From Polyangiaceae bacterium (lineage in GTDB: Bacteria; Myxococcota_A; Polyangia; Polyangiales; Polyangiaceae), in the NCBI GenBank assembly GCA_019637265.1, contig JAHBVY010000008.1, positions 1 through 64,000 on the forward strand: DNA of 64,000 nucleotides, written 5' to 3'. This document shows positions 26,974-38,068 of the stretch, piece after piece. The notes under the pieces are model-generated. The model saw only the letters and a list, made by a program, of their open reading frames with translations, ran no database searches and was not told the DNA's origin. Position 1 is the first letter of the stretch. The number at the start of each line of letters is the position of its first letter. The translations under genes were made by a program, and so were the position numbers.

Positions 26974-27076
26974 GGTAGGGGCGGGTTTCAGCTCCGCCCG
27001 AGCCACGCGCTGCATTTGAAGGGTCTATTCTCCCCATGCGAAGGTAGGGGCGGGTTTCAAACCCGCCCGAGCCACG
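26974..27076. repeat. Two 34-bp palindromic repeats between sbcD and sbcC
   Basis: Copies at 26974-27007 and 27043-27076 differ only in three central bases (GCT against AAC). Copy 2 contains GGGCGGGTTT-C-AAACCCGCCC, a near-perfect 10-bp hairpin; copy 1 pairs only in the outer six bases. They look like a dispersed REP-type intergenic element and could act as an attenuator between the two subunits. Confidence 0.8.
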
Positions 27077-27089
27077 AGGGGGCTCGCTC

Positions 27090-29702
27090 GTGAGGCCGGA
27101 GCGGCTGGTGATCGAGGGCTTTGCCTGCTTCCTACGGCGGCAAGAGCTGGACTTCACAGGGCTCGAGCTGTTCACCATCTCGGGGCCTACCGGGGCGGGG
27201 AAGAGCACCCTGCTCGACGGCGTGAGCTTCGCGCTGTTCGGCGACGTGCCGCGGGTCGGCACGCACGGCAGGAAACAGCTGGTCTCCGCCGGTTGTGATC
27301 GGCTGAGCGCGCAGCTCGAGTTCCGCGTGGGTGAGGCGCGCTACCGCGTGGCGCGCACCTTGACGCGCAAGGGCACCGCCAAGGTGCGCCTCGAGCAACA
27401 CGATGGTCAGGGGTACGGCATTTTGCTGGGGGATCAGCAACGCCGGGTGGATCCGCTCATCGTGGAGCTGTTGGGGTTGAACGCCGCCGCGTTCTATCAA
27501 GCGGCGCTCTTGCCGCAGGGGGAGTTCGCGCGCTTCCTCAAGGCGGCGCCCGCGGCGCGCCAGGAGATGCTGTCCTCGCTCCTGCGGCTCGACGTCTACG
27601 ATCGGATGCAGGCGCTGGCGACGCGGCGTCGCGATCGGCTCACGGCGCAGGTCGTCGAGCAGCGCCGCACGCTGGAGACGGAGTATCAGGGGGTGTCGGA
27701 GGAGGCCTGCGTGGCGCAGGCGGCGCAGATCGAGGCGCTAGAGCAGGGGATTTTGGGGGTTAGGGCGCAGCGTGAGGAGGCTGCGCGCGCCGTCTCGTCG
27801 CTCAGCGCCTGGCGCGAAAAGACAGTATTGCTCACTGAGTGTGAAGCGCTCGCGGCGTCGCTCGCTAGAGCGGAGCCGCAGATCGCCTCGAGCCGGGAGC
27901 GCCTGGCGCGCGCGGCGCGGGTGGAGCCGCTCGTCGGCTTGCTGGTGGAGGCCGATCGCGCGGCTTCGGCGCGCGAGCTGGCGTGTGAGCGCGCAGCGCG
28001 GGTGGCGACCGAGCGAGCCGCCGCGGAGGAGGCGCAGGCGGCGTCCGAGGCGAGCCTCTTGGTGGCGCAGGAGGCCGCGCGTGAGATCCCTCTGCTGCGT
28101 GAGCAGCTCGCGGCGCTGCATCGCGCTTCGGGTTTGACGCAAGAGCTCGTCACCGCTCGCGCCCGGCTCCGGGTGCTCGATCGGGAACGCCGTGCGTTGG
28201 TCAAGGCGGGGCAGGCGTCGGTGAAGAGCCGCGAGCAGGCGAGCGCTTTGCGTGAGGCGGCTCAGGCAGGGCTCGATCAGGCCGCCGCGCGCGAACGGGA
28301 CCTCGCCGCGGCGTTGGCGCGCGCCCGGCGTGAGCACGCCGCGAGTCACCTGCGCGGCGCGCTCACGCTCGGTGAGCCGTGCCCGGTGTGTGAGCACCCC
28401 GTGGCGGCGCTGCCCACGCTGGGTGAAGGGGCCAGTAGTCAGTCAGATGCACTGTCCGAGGTGGCGTCGCTGCGCGAGCAGCACGGCGCGGCCGAGCAAG
28501 CCGCGCGCGAGGCGGAGCGCGCCATCGCCTTGGCGGATCAGGCGCTGGCGGTGCTCGAGGAGCGCGCCCAGGCGGGCGAGCGCGAGCTCGCGCGCGTCGA
28601 GGCGGAGGCGGCGTCCTTCGCGGCGCGGGTGGCCGAGCTCGAGGCGAGCCTCCGGGCGGTGAGCCCGAGCGGTGATCCGGAGGCGGACGCGAGCGCCGTC
28701 ACTCGGCGCGTGGAGGCGCTCGAGGTGGAGCTCGACGCGCGCCGGAGCGCCGCCCAGCGCGCCCGTGAAGCGGCGCAGGCGGCGGCACAAAAGGCAGCCC
28801 ATTTGACGGAGATCGCAGCAGCGGCGACGGCGGAGGCCTCCCTGCGCGAGGGGGAGGTGACGAGCGCGCTGGGTCGAGCGGGCTTCGGTGATCGTGAGGA
28901 GGCTTCCCGCGCGCGCTTGACGGAGGCCGTGGCGCTCCAGCTGTCGGAGCAAGTGGCCGAGCATGGCGCGCGGCGCGGCGCGGTGGCCGAGCAGCTCCGG
29001 GCCCTCACGGCGTCGCTCGGAGCGCGGCGCGTCAGCGCCGAGGAGCTGAGGGAGGCGGAGGCGCGCGCGGCGTCGCTCCAGCAGGCGCTCGAACGGCAGC
29101 TCGGTGAGCTCAGCAGAGAGCAGCAGGCGCTGGCTCAGCTCCAAGGTCGCCTCGCGCGCGCCGAAGAGCTGCGCGCGTCGCTCGAGGCTGCGGAGGCCGC
29201 GCTCGTGTCGATCCGGCGCCTGACGAGCGACCTGCGCGCCAACGGCCTCAAGGCTTACATCTTGGAAGAGGCCTTCACGGAGCTGGTCCGCGGCGCCTCC
29301 CAGCGGTTGTTCAGGCTGACGAACGAGCGCTACTCGCTCGAGTTCGAGACGCAGCAGATCTGGGTGGTGGATCACGATCACGCGGGTGAGGCGCGCCTGT
29401 GTGACACCCTGAGCGGCGGGGAGACGTTCCTCGCCTCGCTGTCGCTCGCGCTCGAGCTGAGCGAGCAGGTGCAGCGCTCGGCGGGCGCGGTGCACCTGGA
29501 CAGCCTGTTCATCGACGAGGGGTTCGGTGCCCTGGACGAGGACACCCGCGCGCTCGTCACGGAGACGCTCCAGAACCTGGGCGAGGGGGGTCGGATGGTG
29601 GGCATCATCACGCACATCCCCGAGCTGCGCGACGAGCTCGCGCAGCAAGTGCGGGTGACGAAGCGCGACGGGTACTCGACGGTCGAGGTGGATCGCGGTT
29701 GA
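27090..29702 (+). CDS. sbcC: Exonuclease subunit SbcC (Rad50-type ATPase)
   Basis: An 870-residue SMC-like protein. The N-terminal half-ATPase has Walker A GPTGAGKST (about 32-40). A long Ala/Glu/Arg-rich coiled coil is interrupted by the zinc hook CPVC (about 431-434). The C-terminal half has the signature LSGGETFLASLSLALELSE and Walker B LFIDEGFGALDED. It partners with SbcD for hairpin and end cleavage. The start is GTG at 27090. An instance of the C-rich dispersed motif is embedded in the coiled coil (27748-27763). The length is shorter than E. coli SbcC (1048) but normal for many bacteria. Confidence 0.93.
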   Translation: MRPERLVIEGFACFLRRQELDFTGLELFTISGPTGAGKSTLLDGVSFALFGDVPRVGTHGRKQLVSAGCDRLSAQLEFRVGEARYRVARTLTRKGTAKVRLEQHDGQGYGILLGDQQRRVDPLIVELLGLNAAAFYQAALLPQGEFARFLKAAPAARQEMLSSLLRLDVYDRMQALATRRRDRLTAQVVEQRRTLETEYQGVSEEACVAQAAQIEALEQGILGVRAQREEAARAVSSLSAWREKTVLLTECEALAASLARAEPQIASSRERLARAARVEPLVGLLVEADRAASARELACERAARVATERAAAEEAQAASEASLLVAQEAAREIPLLREQLAALHRASGLTQELVTARARLRVLDRERRALVKAGQASVKSREQASALREAAQAGLDQAAARERDLAAALARARREHAASHLRGALTLGEPCPVCEHPVAALPTLGEGASSQSDALSEVASLREQHGAAEQAAREAERAIALADQALAVLEERAQAGERELARVEAEAASFAARVAELEASLRAVSPSGDPEADASAVTRRVEALEVELDARRSAAQRAREAAQAAAQKAAHLTEIAAAATAEASLREGEVTSALGRAGFGDREEASRARLTEAVALQLSEQVAEHGARRGAVAEQLRALTASLGARRVSAEELREAEARAASLQQALERQLGELSREQQALAQLQGRLARAEELRASLEAAEAALVSIRRLTSDLRANGLKAYILEEAFTELVRGASQRLFRLTNERYSLEFETQQIWVVDHDHAGEARLCDTLSGGETFLASLSLALELSEQVQRSAGAVHLDSLFIDEGFGALDEDTRALVTETLQNLGEGGRMVGIITHIPELRDELAQQVRVTKRDGYSTVEVDRG

Positions 29703-29890
29703 GATCGGCCGCGCGGCGCCCTGCTTGGCGCTGGCGGTTGCGGCTTGGTGCGCGAGCCTTTGCACCAGCGGCGCCACTCGCCAAACCCCCTAAAGAAACG
29801 TGAGGAACGCTGAATGTCGTCGCCCCGCCGAGCCAGGCGCTGCGGCAATTTGACCTTGGCGTTCAGGCAGCCTGAGGCAAGACTTCGCGC

Positions 29891-30394
29891 ATGAGGATCG
29901 TGCCTTCAGGGAGTTGGTGTTGGGCTGTGTTGACCTTGGCGTTGGGCGCCGTTGCTTGTGATCCGGCGCCTGCCGATACGGGCGCCAAGCCAGAGCCTCA
30001 GGCAGCGCAGGCCGCGCCGGCGGAGGCCACCCCGCAGGCGCCAGCCGCCGCTGAGCCAGCGCCGATGCAGATGCAGCACGGGCCTCGCGGTGGTGAGCCC
30101 ACCGGACCCGTGACGCGCGTCGCGAACGCCAACACCGTGTGCATGATGAACGATCAGGACATGGGCAGCGTGCAGATCCCGGTCGAGGTCGAGGGGCGCA
30201 CCTACTACGGCTGCTGCGATATGTGTAAGCAGCGCTTGAACAGCGACCCCAAGGCCCGTCAGGGGACCGATCCAGTCACCAAGAAGCCGGTGGACAAGGC
30301 CAGCGCCGTGCTGGCGAAGACGGCGGAGGGGCGCGTCCTCTACTTCGAGAACGAGGACAACCTGGCGACCTACATCGCGCGCGCCGAGAAGTGA
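29891..30394 (+). CDS. Small metal-binding lipoprotein with TRASH/YHS-like Cys motif
   Basis: A 167-residue lipoprotein. The signal peptide ends ALGAVAC (Cys23), followed by a low-complexity Ala/Pro/Glu/Gln tail with MQMQH. The C-terminal half holds VCMMNDQ, TYYGCCDMCKQRL and DPVTKKPVDKASA, then VLYFENEDNLATYI. This Cys-x(n)-GCC-x2-C and YFEN layout resembles TRASH/YHS metal-binding domains that bind copper or other heavy metals. The likely place is the periplasmic face of a membrane. No partner gene is adjacent; the downstream exporters run on the other strand. Confidence 0.75.
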   Translation: MRIVPSGSWCWAVLTLALGAVACDPAPADTGAKPEPQAAQAAPAEATPQAPAAAEPAPMQMQHGPRGGEPTGPVTRVANANTVCMMNDQDMGSVQIPVEVEGRTYYGCCDMCKQRLNSDPKARQGTDPVTKKPVDKASAVLAKTAEGRVLYFENEDNLATYIARAEK

Positions 30395-30422
30395 GGCCGC
30401 ATCGGCTGCTGATACGCTCAGC

Positions 30423-31055
30423 TCAGCGCAGCCAGTCGATGAAGCGCCAGGCGAACCACGCGGCGAGGAGCAGCAGCACGACCCCTACGCCACGCACCGC
30501 GCGGTCAATCGTTGCCGTGCGGAAATTGCCGCTGACACGGTGCAGCAGGTAAGACAGTCCAGCGAACCAGCCGCTGATGCCGACGAAGGCGCCCGCCGCG
30601 AACCACGGCGCCGAGCGAGCGCTGAGCTCCACCAGGCCGGTGGAGTACAGCGTGGTGGTGGCGCCGGTCCAGGTGGCGATCAGCGTCGGGTTCAAGAGCG
30701 TGACGCTGAAGCCGACGCCGAGGCTCTTGAGCGGCGACTCGACAGGAGCACTGTCGTCAGCCAGCTCGGGGCTCCGGTAGCGGAGGAAGACGACGGCGAG
30801 CGCGCCCAAGATGAGCGCCGCCACGACGCGCGACGTGGGCTCGATCCACGGGTATTGCGCGAGGTAGGTGGCGAAACCCCACACCGCGACGAAGGCGTAC
30901 AAAGCCTCCGCGGCGGCGCAGCCGAGGCCCACCCAAGCGCCGCTCTTGGCGCGCCCCGTCATCCCATGCTTCAGCACCAACGCCGCGATGGGGCCCGCGA
31001 CGGGGATCGACCCGAAGAAGCCGAAGGCGAAGCCGATGAGCAGGGCGAGTAGCAT
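30423..31055 (-). CDS. LysE-family amino-acid exporter
   Basis: A 210-residue inner-membrane protein with about six helices. IPVAGPIAALVLKHGMTGRAKSGAWVGLGCAAAEALYAF matches the LysE/RhtB N-terminal signature, and SVTLLNPTLIATWTG the conserved central loop (L-NP). It probably exports an amino acid or small metabolite; the substrate cannot be predicted. It converges on the metal-binding lipoprotein and lies 33 nt downstream of mntP on the same strand, so co-transcription is possible. Confidence 0.85.
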   Translation of the reverse strand: MLLALLIGFAFGFFGSIPVAGPIAALVLKHGMTGRAKSGAWVGLGCAAAEALYAFVAVWGFATYLAQYPWIEPTSRVVAALILGALAVVFLRYRSPELADDSAPVESPLKSLGVGFSVTLLNPTLIATWTGATTTLYSTGLVELSARSAPWFAAGAFVGISGWFAGLSYLLHRVSGNFRTATIDRAVRGVGVVLLLLAAWFAWRFIDWLR

Positions 31056-31088
31056 GGTGGCGGTGGGCAGAGCGCTGCGAGTCGAGCG

Positions 31089-31655
31089 CTAGGCCGTCAG
31101 GTGCTCCACCAAGATCTTGGTGCCGAGCGCGATCAAGGCGAGGCCGCCCGCGATGTCGAGTCGCTTCCCGAGGAGCGCGCCGAAGCGTCGCCCGGCGTAG
31201 AGCCCCAGCGCGCTGAGCACCGCGGTGGTGACGCCGATGGTGATCACGGAGAGGGCGAGCGGCGCGCCGAGCATCGGCAGGGTGATGCCCGCGGCCAAGG
31301 CGTCGACGCTGGTGGCGATGGCGAGCAGCGTCATCAGCTTCAGGCCGAACGGATCGCCTGGCTCAGGCTTCGTTTCGGGATCGCTGTGCGCGGCCTCCCA
31401 CAGCATCTTCCCGCCGATCCCGCCGAGGAGCACGAACGCGACCCAGTGGTCCCAGGCCTCTACCCACGCGCCCACCTGCGAGCCCACCACCCAACCGATG
31501 AGCGGCATCAGCGCTTGAAACCCGCCGAAGAACAGCGCCACTGTCAAAACCTGCCGCGGGAGCACGCGCGGCACTTCCATCCCTCGCAGAGCGGCGACGG
31601 CGGTCGCATCCATCCCGAGGCCAAGGGCCAAGAACAGGATGGAGGGGAACGACAT
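31089..31655 (-). CDS. mntP: Manganese efflux pump
   Basis: A 188-residue six-helix membrane protein of the MntP (DUF204) family. The two conserved acidic motifs, GLGMDATAVA in TM1 and ATSVDALAAG in TM4, are present and bind Mn2+ in homologues. Length matches MntP. It would protect against Mn overload. No yybP-ykoY riboswitch was recognised in the short upstream gap (31656-31693). Confidence 0.9.
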   Translation of the reverse strand: MSFPSILFLALGLGMDATAVAALRGMEVPRVLPRQVLTVALFFGGFQALMPLIGWVVGSQVGAWVEAWDHWVAFVLLGGIGGKMLWEAAHSDPETKPEPGDPFGLKLMTLLAIATSVDALAAGITLPMLGAPLALSVITIGVTTAVLSALGLYAGRRFGALLGKRLDIAGGLALIALGTKILVEHLTA

Positions 31656-31693
31656 CCGGGCGCACTTTAGTATGAATCCGCGAGGGAGCTTGC

Positions 31694-33453
<1,760 letters not shown>

Positions 33454-33456
33454 GCG

Positions 33457-33849
33457 CTAGCCGCCGATGACGCACGCCATGTAGGCCGCGTCCTCGTCCT
33501 CACACCGGTCGGAGGGGATGTCGACGCCGTCCGTGCTGGCGCACACCCACTCGGCCGCTGGGACTGCGAGGGCGCAGCGCAGGAAGGCATCCGTCTCGCT
33601 CCTGCACGGCGTGTTCTCGCAGACTTCACGCACGTCAGCCGAGTTGTCCGTACAGCTGTGGGTCGCCGCGATCTGCTGAATCTGCCGCGCCGCCGCCGCG
33701 CAGTCGGTCGCGCCGCCTCCGCCGGAGCCACCGCTGCCGCTCGAGCCGCCACCACCGCCCTTGCCCTTGTCGTCGTCGCTGCAGCCAAGGCTGAAGAGCA
33801 GCGCGGAGGAGAGGGTGATGAGGAGTGAAGCGCGGGGAATGAGTCGCAT
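33457..33849 (-). CDS. Small Cys-rich lipoprotein
   Basis: A 130-residue lipoprotein with lipobox SLGC (Cys23), then DDDKGKGGGGG and a Ser/Gly linker, then a Cys-rich part with six to eight Cys (ATDC, HSC, VC, TPC, RC, VC, RC, AC). Myxobacterial surface proteins often have this plan. It probably forms a disulfide-stabilised helical bundle on the outer membrane. Function unknown. The stop lies 3 nt from the frmA stop, so the genes converge. Confidence 0.75.
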   Translation of the reverse strand: MRLIPRASLLITLSSALLFSLGCSDDDKGKGGGGGSSGSGGSGGGGATDCAAAARQIQQIAATHSCTDNSADVREVCENTPCRSETDAFLRCALAVPAAEWVCASTDGVDIPSDRCEDEDAAYMACVIGG

Positions 33850-33858
33850 GGCGCGATG

Positions 33859-34767
33859 CTATCGCGGCTGCCGTGGCCTGCAAGCAGGGGCCGTGAGGTT
33901 CGGCCCTCGGCTCGCGGCGCGCCAGGCGGCGGGGGTGGCGCCGTGCTCGCGGCGGAACATGCGGATGAAATGCGTGGGGTCGGCGTAGCCGACGCGGGTG
34001 GCGATGCCGTCGATCGCCTCCTCTGAGTGCAAGAGCAGGCGCCGGGACTCCGCCATGCGACAGCTCACGATCCAGGCGCCCGCGCTGCGCCCAGTGGCGC
34101 GGGTGAGGGCGCTGGTGACGTGCGCGGGGGTGCGCCCCACCGCCTTCGCCACCTCAGTCAAGCTGAGCGGGCGCAGGCAGTGCTGTTCGATGTAGTGGAG
34201 CGCCGCGGCGACCACGCCACCCCCCCGCGTCGCCTCTTCACCTGAGGGCGCCCCCAGCGCGCGGTGCACCTCCGTCAGGATGAGTGACAAGAGGCTCTGC
34301 TGGGCGATCCCCGAGAGCGCGCTGGGTGGCTCCGCCGCCACCCGCTCGAGCTCGCTGAACAGCGCGAGGAGGTGCGGCCGGCGCGCTTCGGGGATGCGCG
34401 TCACGGCGGCAGCGCCCGCCCGCACGCGCTCGAAGGGCTCGAGCAGCGCCGCACCACCCGCCGCGACCAGGCAGGGGGCGCAGAAGCCGAGCCCCCACAG
34501 CTCCGGGTGGCTCAGCTCCAACATGCGGTGCGGCTCGCCCGCGGGGATGATCAGCACGTCGCCCGGCGAGAGCTGCCATTCGCCACGCAGCGCGACCCTC
34601 GCGGCGCCGCCCGTGTAGAAGGCGAGCGCCGCGTAGCTGTGGCTCACCGACGCGCGGGGCGGAGCTGATTCCATGCGGAAATTAGCCACGGACACCAGCG
34701 CCGCGCCGGGCTCCACGCCGCGTGCGTGCGGGCTCGCTAGCGACGGCGCGGAGCGTGAGCGCGGCAC
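33859..34767 (-). CDS. AraC-family transcriptional regulator with cupin-type sensor domain
   Basis: The N-terminal sensor contains SPGDVLIIPAGEPHRMLEL, the AraC-type cupin signature. The C-terminal double HTH begins SLTEVAKAVGRTPAHVTSAL and ends with the AraC motif AIDGIATRVGYADPTHFIRMFRREHGATPAAWR. An open frame runs to 34851; GTG at 34767 gives about 302 residues and starts before the first sensor strand, but the start is uncertain. It is divergent from the thioredoxin-reductase-like gene, which it may regulate. Confidence 0.8.
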   Translation of the reverse strand: MPRSRSAPSLASPHARGVEPGAALVSVANFRMESAPPRASVSHSYAALAFYTGGAARVALRGEWQLSPGDVLIIPAGEPHRMLELSHPELWGLGFCAPCLVAAGGAALLEPFERVRAGAAAVTRIPEARRPHLLALFSELERVAAEPPSALSGIAQQSLLSLILTEVHRALGAPSGEEATRGGGVVAAALHYIEQHCLRPLSLTEVAKAVGRTPAHVTSALTRATGRSAGAWIVSCRMAESRRLLLHSEEAIDGIATRVGYADPTHFIRMFRREHGATPAAWRAASRGPNLTAPACRPRQPR

Positions 34768-34924
34768 GCCGCTGAGCCTACCATGGCCTGGCGGTGACGC
34801 GCTGCGGGGGGCGTGGGTGGGTGGGGTGGCACCTGGGGTGTCCAACCCCAAAATCCAAAACCACGCCGATAGAGTCCAAAGTGGCGCGCTGCCCCCACCC
34901 GGCGGCGCGCCCTAGAGTGCGGAG

Positions 34925-35995
34925 ATGAAGCGGAAGGGCTCAGGTCGGGTGACGCGCCGAGAGTGGCTCCGAGGTGGGGCGGCGTTCGGGGCGATGCTGG
35001 CGCTGCCCGCGTGCGGGGGCCGCGGGGCAATTGAGACAGTCGATAGGACTAGTGACTTGGATTCGCGAAAGGACAGATGGATGTATGACGTGATCATCGT
35101 GGGTGGTGGGCCGGCTGGGCTCGCGGGGGCGCTGATGCTGGGCCGGGCGCGGCGCCGGGTGCTGCTTTGTGATGCGGGGGCGCGTCGCAACGCGGCGGCG
35201 ACGCGGATGCACAACTTCGTCACTCGCGACGGGACGCCCCCCGACGAGTTCCGGCGCGTGGCGCGCGAGCAGCTCGCCGAGTACCCGAACGTTGAGCTGC
35301 TCGACGCGCGGGTGCAGCAGGTGACGGGGGAGAAGGGCGAGCTCGAGGTCCGCGCCGGGGAACGAACTATTTCCGCGCGGAGATTACTCTTGTGCACCGG
35401 GATGATCGACGAGGTGCCGAAGCTGCCTGGGGCGGACGCGCTGTGGGGCAAGGCGATCTTTCAGTGCCCCTACTGCCATGGGTGGGAGGTGCGCGATCGT
35501 CCGTGGGGCTACCTGGCGCGTCCGGATGACCTGGGTCACTTGGTGCCGTTCGTGACGCAGCTTCGCGGCTGGACGGAGGACGTCACCTTGTTCACGAGCG
35601 GCGCCTTCGAGCTACCAGACGAGGCGCGCCGCGTGCTCGCGGGCGCGGGGGTGCGGGTGGAGGAGGCGCCGGTCGCCGGCTTGATCGCGGAGGGTGAGCG
35701 CCTGGTGGCGGTGGAGCTCGCGGGCGGTGGGCGGACGCCGTGCGAGGCGCTCTACGCGCACCCAGCGCAGCGGCAGACGGAGCTGATCCTCTCGCTCGGA
35801 CTCACCCTGGAGGCGGGCTTCGTCCAGGTGGACCCGATGCGGCGCGAGACCTCGATGCCTGGGGTGTACGCGGCAGGTGATCTGACCACACGGATGCAAG
35901 CGGCGCTGCCAGGCGCCGCCACGGCGATGCAGGCAGCCTCGATGATCCACGTGGACCTCGCGATGGAGCAGGCGCTGGAACGCGCGTCGCCGTGA
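34925..35995 (+). CDS. Thioredoxin-reductase-like FAD oxidoreductase, possibly Tat-exported lipoprotein
   Basis: A 356-residue flavoprotein. From residue 53, MYDVIIVGGGPAGLAGALML is the FAD site; RRVLLCDAG follows. The redox Cys pair is CPYC (in FQCPYCHGWEV), and VYAAGDLTT is the second FAD motif. The protein resembles small NAD(P)/FAD oxidoreductases of the TrxR family. The first 52 residues look like a Tat signal with lipobox: TRREWLRGGAAFGAMLALPAC. An internal ATG at 35081, preceded by AAAGGA, would give a cytoplasmic 304-residue enzyme. Which start is used decides location. Divergent AraC regulator upstream. Confidence 0.82.
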   Translation: MKRKGSGRVTRREWLRGGAAFGAMLALPACGGRGAIETVDRTSDLDSRKDRWMYDVIIVGGGPAGLAGALMLGRARRRVLLCDAGARRNAAATRMHNFVTRDGTPPDEFRRVAREQLAEYPNVELLDARVQQVTGEKGELEVRAGERTISARRLLLCTGMIDEVPKLPGADALWGKAIFQCPYCHGWEVRDRPWGYLARPDDLGHLVPFVTQLRGWTEDVTLFTSGAFELPDEARRVLAGAGVRVEEAPVAGLIAEGERLVAVELAGGGRTPCEALYAHPAQRQTELILSLGLTLEAGFVQVDPMRRETSMPGVYAAGDLTTRMQAALPGAATAMQAASMIHVDLAMEQALERASP

Positions 35996-36146
35996 CGCGG
36001 GCCCTGTCGTGACGATCCGTGATCGTGAAGCTCACCTGACCGACGCGTCAGCGCATGTTTTTTGGGGGGTTCGCCCCCGCTCTACGTCGTCGCGCGTCGC
36101 CGCGAATCACCCGTGACCACCGCAGCAGGTGCCGCCGCTCAAAACC

Positions 36147-36407
36147 TCACCCCCCCGCAGCCCCCTGCCGCGCGACGTGAGCCGCGCTCACCATCGCGCG
36201 CAGCGCGGCGTCCACCTCGGGCCAGCCTCGGGTCTTGAGGCCGCAGTCCGGGTTCACCCACAGCTTCGCGGTGGGGAGCACCTCGATCGCCTTCGTGAGG
36301 AGCAGGGTGATCTCCTCTTCGGTGGGGACGCGGGGCGAGTGGATGTCGTAGACGCCTGGCCCGATCGCGTTCGGGTACTCGAAGCGCGCGAAGCTCGTCA
36401 GCTGGCC
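36147..36407 (-). pseudogene. metE: C-terminal fragment of cobalamin-independent methionine synthase, fused in frame
   Basis: The last 86 residues of the serine hydrolase frame are Met[21 protein letters not shown], then [15 protein letters not shown] with the zinc-ligand Cys in PDCGLKTR. No MetE N-terminal or middle part is seen anywhere in the window. A full MetE is about 755 residues, so over 85% is missing. The upstream part of the frame is unrelated membrane sequence, and the join is at about 36400. The fragment cannot be catalytic alone. Confidence 0.88.
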
Positions 36408-37975
36408 CTGGCGCAGCAGCCAGGAGGCTGGCGCCAACGTGAGTGCTACGGACGCCAAGACCAGCAGGCGGTTGTCGCCTCGCGTCGCGTAGACCAGCGC
36501 TGCGATCGTCACGAGCCCAATGAAAACCCTGCGCTTCTCACGACGGTCTAGTGGGGCCTCGCTGAGATGCGCTCGGCACCTCCTCCGCTGGATGAGCACC
36601 GCGAGCGCTGGGAGGCTCGCTCCCATGAGCGCGAGCGAGCGTCGGTCCCCATAGAAATCTAGGATGCTGTTTAGCACGATCAGGGCGCTCACTAGGCCAA
36701 CGAGCGATGTCAGCCAACTCGCGAGGCTCTTCCTTGGGCCGCGCGCCATCTGCAGGAACAAGCCGCCGATTAGGGCGTAGATGATGAGCGGTATCGCTGC
36801 GAAGAAGACGTCGTAGGCGAACGCCTCGTCGTCCAGCGGTGGCAGGGACGGGCGCGCGTCAGTCACGGAGGACGCGACGAGCCCTGAGGCGATGGCGTCC
36901 ATCTGGCTTATCGTGGGACCGCGGTTAGACAGGACTACGATCGAGAGCTTGAGGCTAGGGACGTAGGCCAGGTGTGAGCTGTAGTTCATTGGGATCAGCG
37001 CGCCGTTGTGCCAATACCAATCAGTCTCGTGGCGGCGCTTGGTGACGATGCCGAGCCCGTAGTCGTCGTCGCGGACGCGGATGAGCGCCTGGTACAGCGC
37101 TGGTGGGAGCAGCGCTCCGCCGTGCAGGGCGGGGTTCCAGCGGTGCAGATCCTCGGCCGTGGAGAAGATGTTGCCTGAGGCGCCGCGTCGACCTGGGCCG
37201 CGCCGATCGAGCCAGAGCCACCCCGCGGCGTCGAGCGCGGTGGTGGAGAGCAGCAGCTCCCCATCGGTCATCCTAGCTGACTTGGGGGCATCCTCGAGTG
37301 AGATCCCCGTGTCCTTCATGCCCAAGGGCTCGAAGAACTCACGGCGCAAGAACGCCTCGTAGCTCATGCCTGAGATTTGGCTCACGATGAGCCCTGCGAT
37401 CCCGAACCCCAGGTTGGCGTACTGGTGCTTGGACCCAGGCGTGTGCTCGAGCTTCAGTGAAGCGACACACTCGAGGTAGCGGGCCGCGTTCTTTGGATCC
37501 ACGAGGTCGGTCTCATCGCAGACGTTGCTGCCAGCCGGTAGGCCGCAGGTGCTGCTGAGCAGGTGCTCCACGGTGCATGGCTTCCCTGCGAGCTCAAGCG
37601 ACCCTGGGGGCAGAGACAGGTAGCTCGCCGCGGGGGCGTTGAGTGAGAGCCGCCCTTGATCCACGAGGCGGAGGACCGCCACCGCCGCGAACTGCTTTGA
37701 GACTGACCCGATCCAGAAGAGATCATCAACTTGATAGGTGCGCGCCCCGCTTGGCCGCCGTTGTCAGCGAACTCGAACAACACGTCTTGGCCGCTAGCAG
37801 CGGAGACCACGCCAGAGAAGCGGTGCTCGCGCAGCACGGTCTCCCAGCCCTCGAGCGTGGCCCGCAGCGTTGCCGGGTCTTGAGCGTGAGCGGGCCGAGC
37901 TACGGCGAGCAAGCTCGCGACGACGATGAACAGCTTCACTGTCCGCTGGATTACGATCGATGGTGTCAGCGTCAT
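36147..37975 (-). pseudogene. Frameshifted beta-lactamase-like serine hydrolase with membrane domain and MetE tail
   Basis: Read across one frameshift, this is a signal peptide (VASLLAVARPAHA), then a class C beta-lactamase/PBP fold. SVSK, the SxxK nucleophile motif, is in frame 2; [10 protein letters not shown] carries the YxN motif; then comes [12 protein letters not shown]. Four to five membrane helices follow (36400-36870), then MetE sequence. The frame changes at about 37740-37760, before [15 protein letters not shown]. The downstream half alone would begin at a GTG (37682) after the nucleophile and be inactive. It could be decayed, or one base may be missing from the sequence. The gene is placed in an otherwise housekeeping stretch, consistent with insertion. 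Confidence 0.75.
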
Positions 37976-38068
37976 GTGGCGAGATGACTGTACCCGGATC
38001 TAGCAGCGTCACCGGATCGGTCAGTCCTGATGACCGTCCAGGAGTCGCGGCGCGCTGCTCGACCTCTC

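Noticed and set aside
36055-36075. GGGGGG-TTCG-CCCCC next to a T-run as a terminator
   Set aside because: The T-run lies on the wrong side of the stem for either direction; the sequence fits the dispersed C-rich motif instead.
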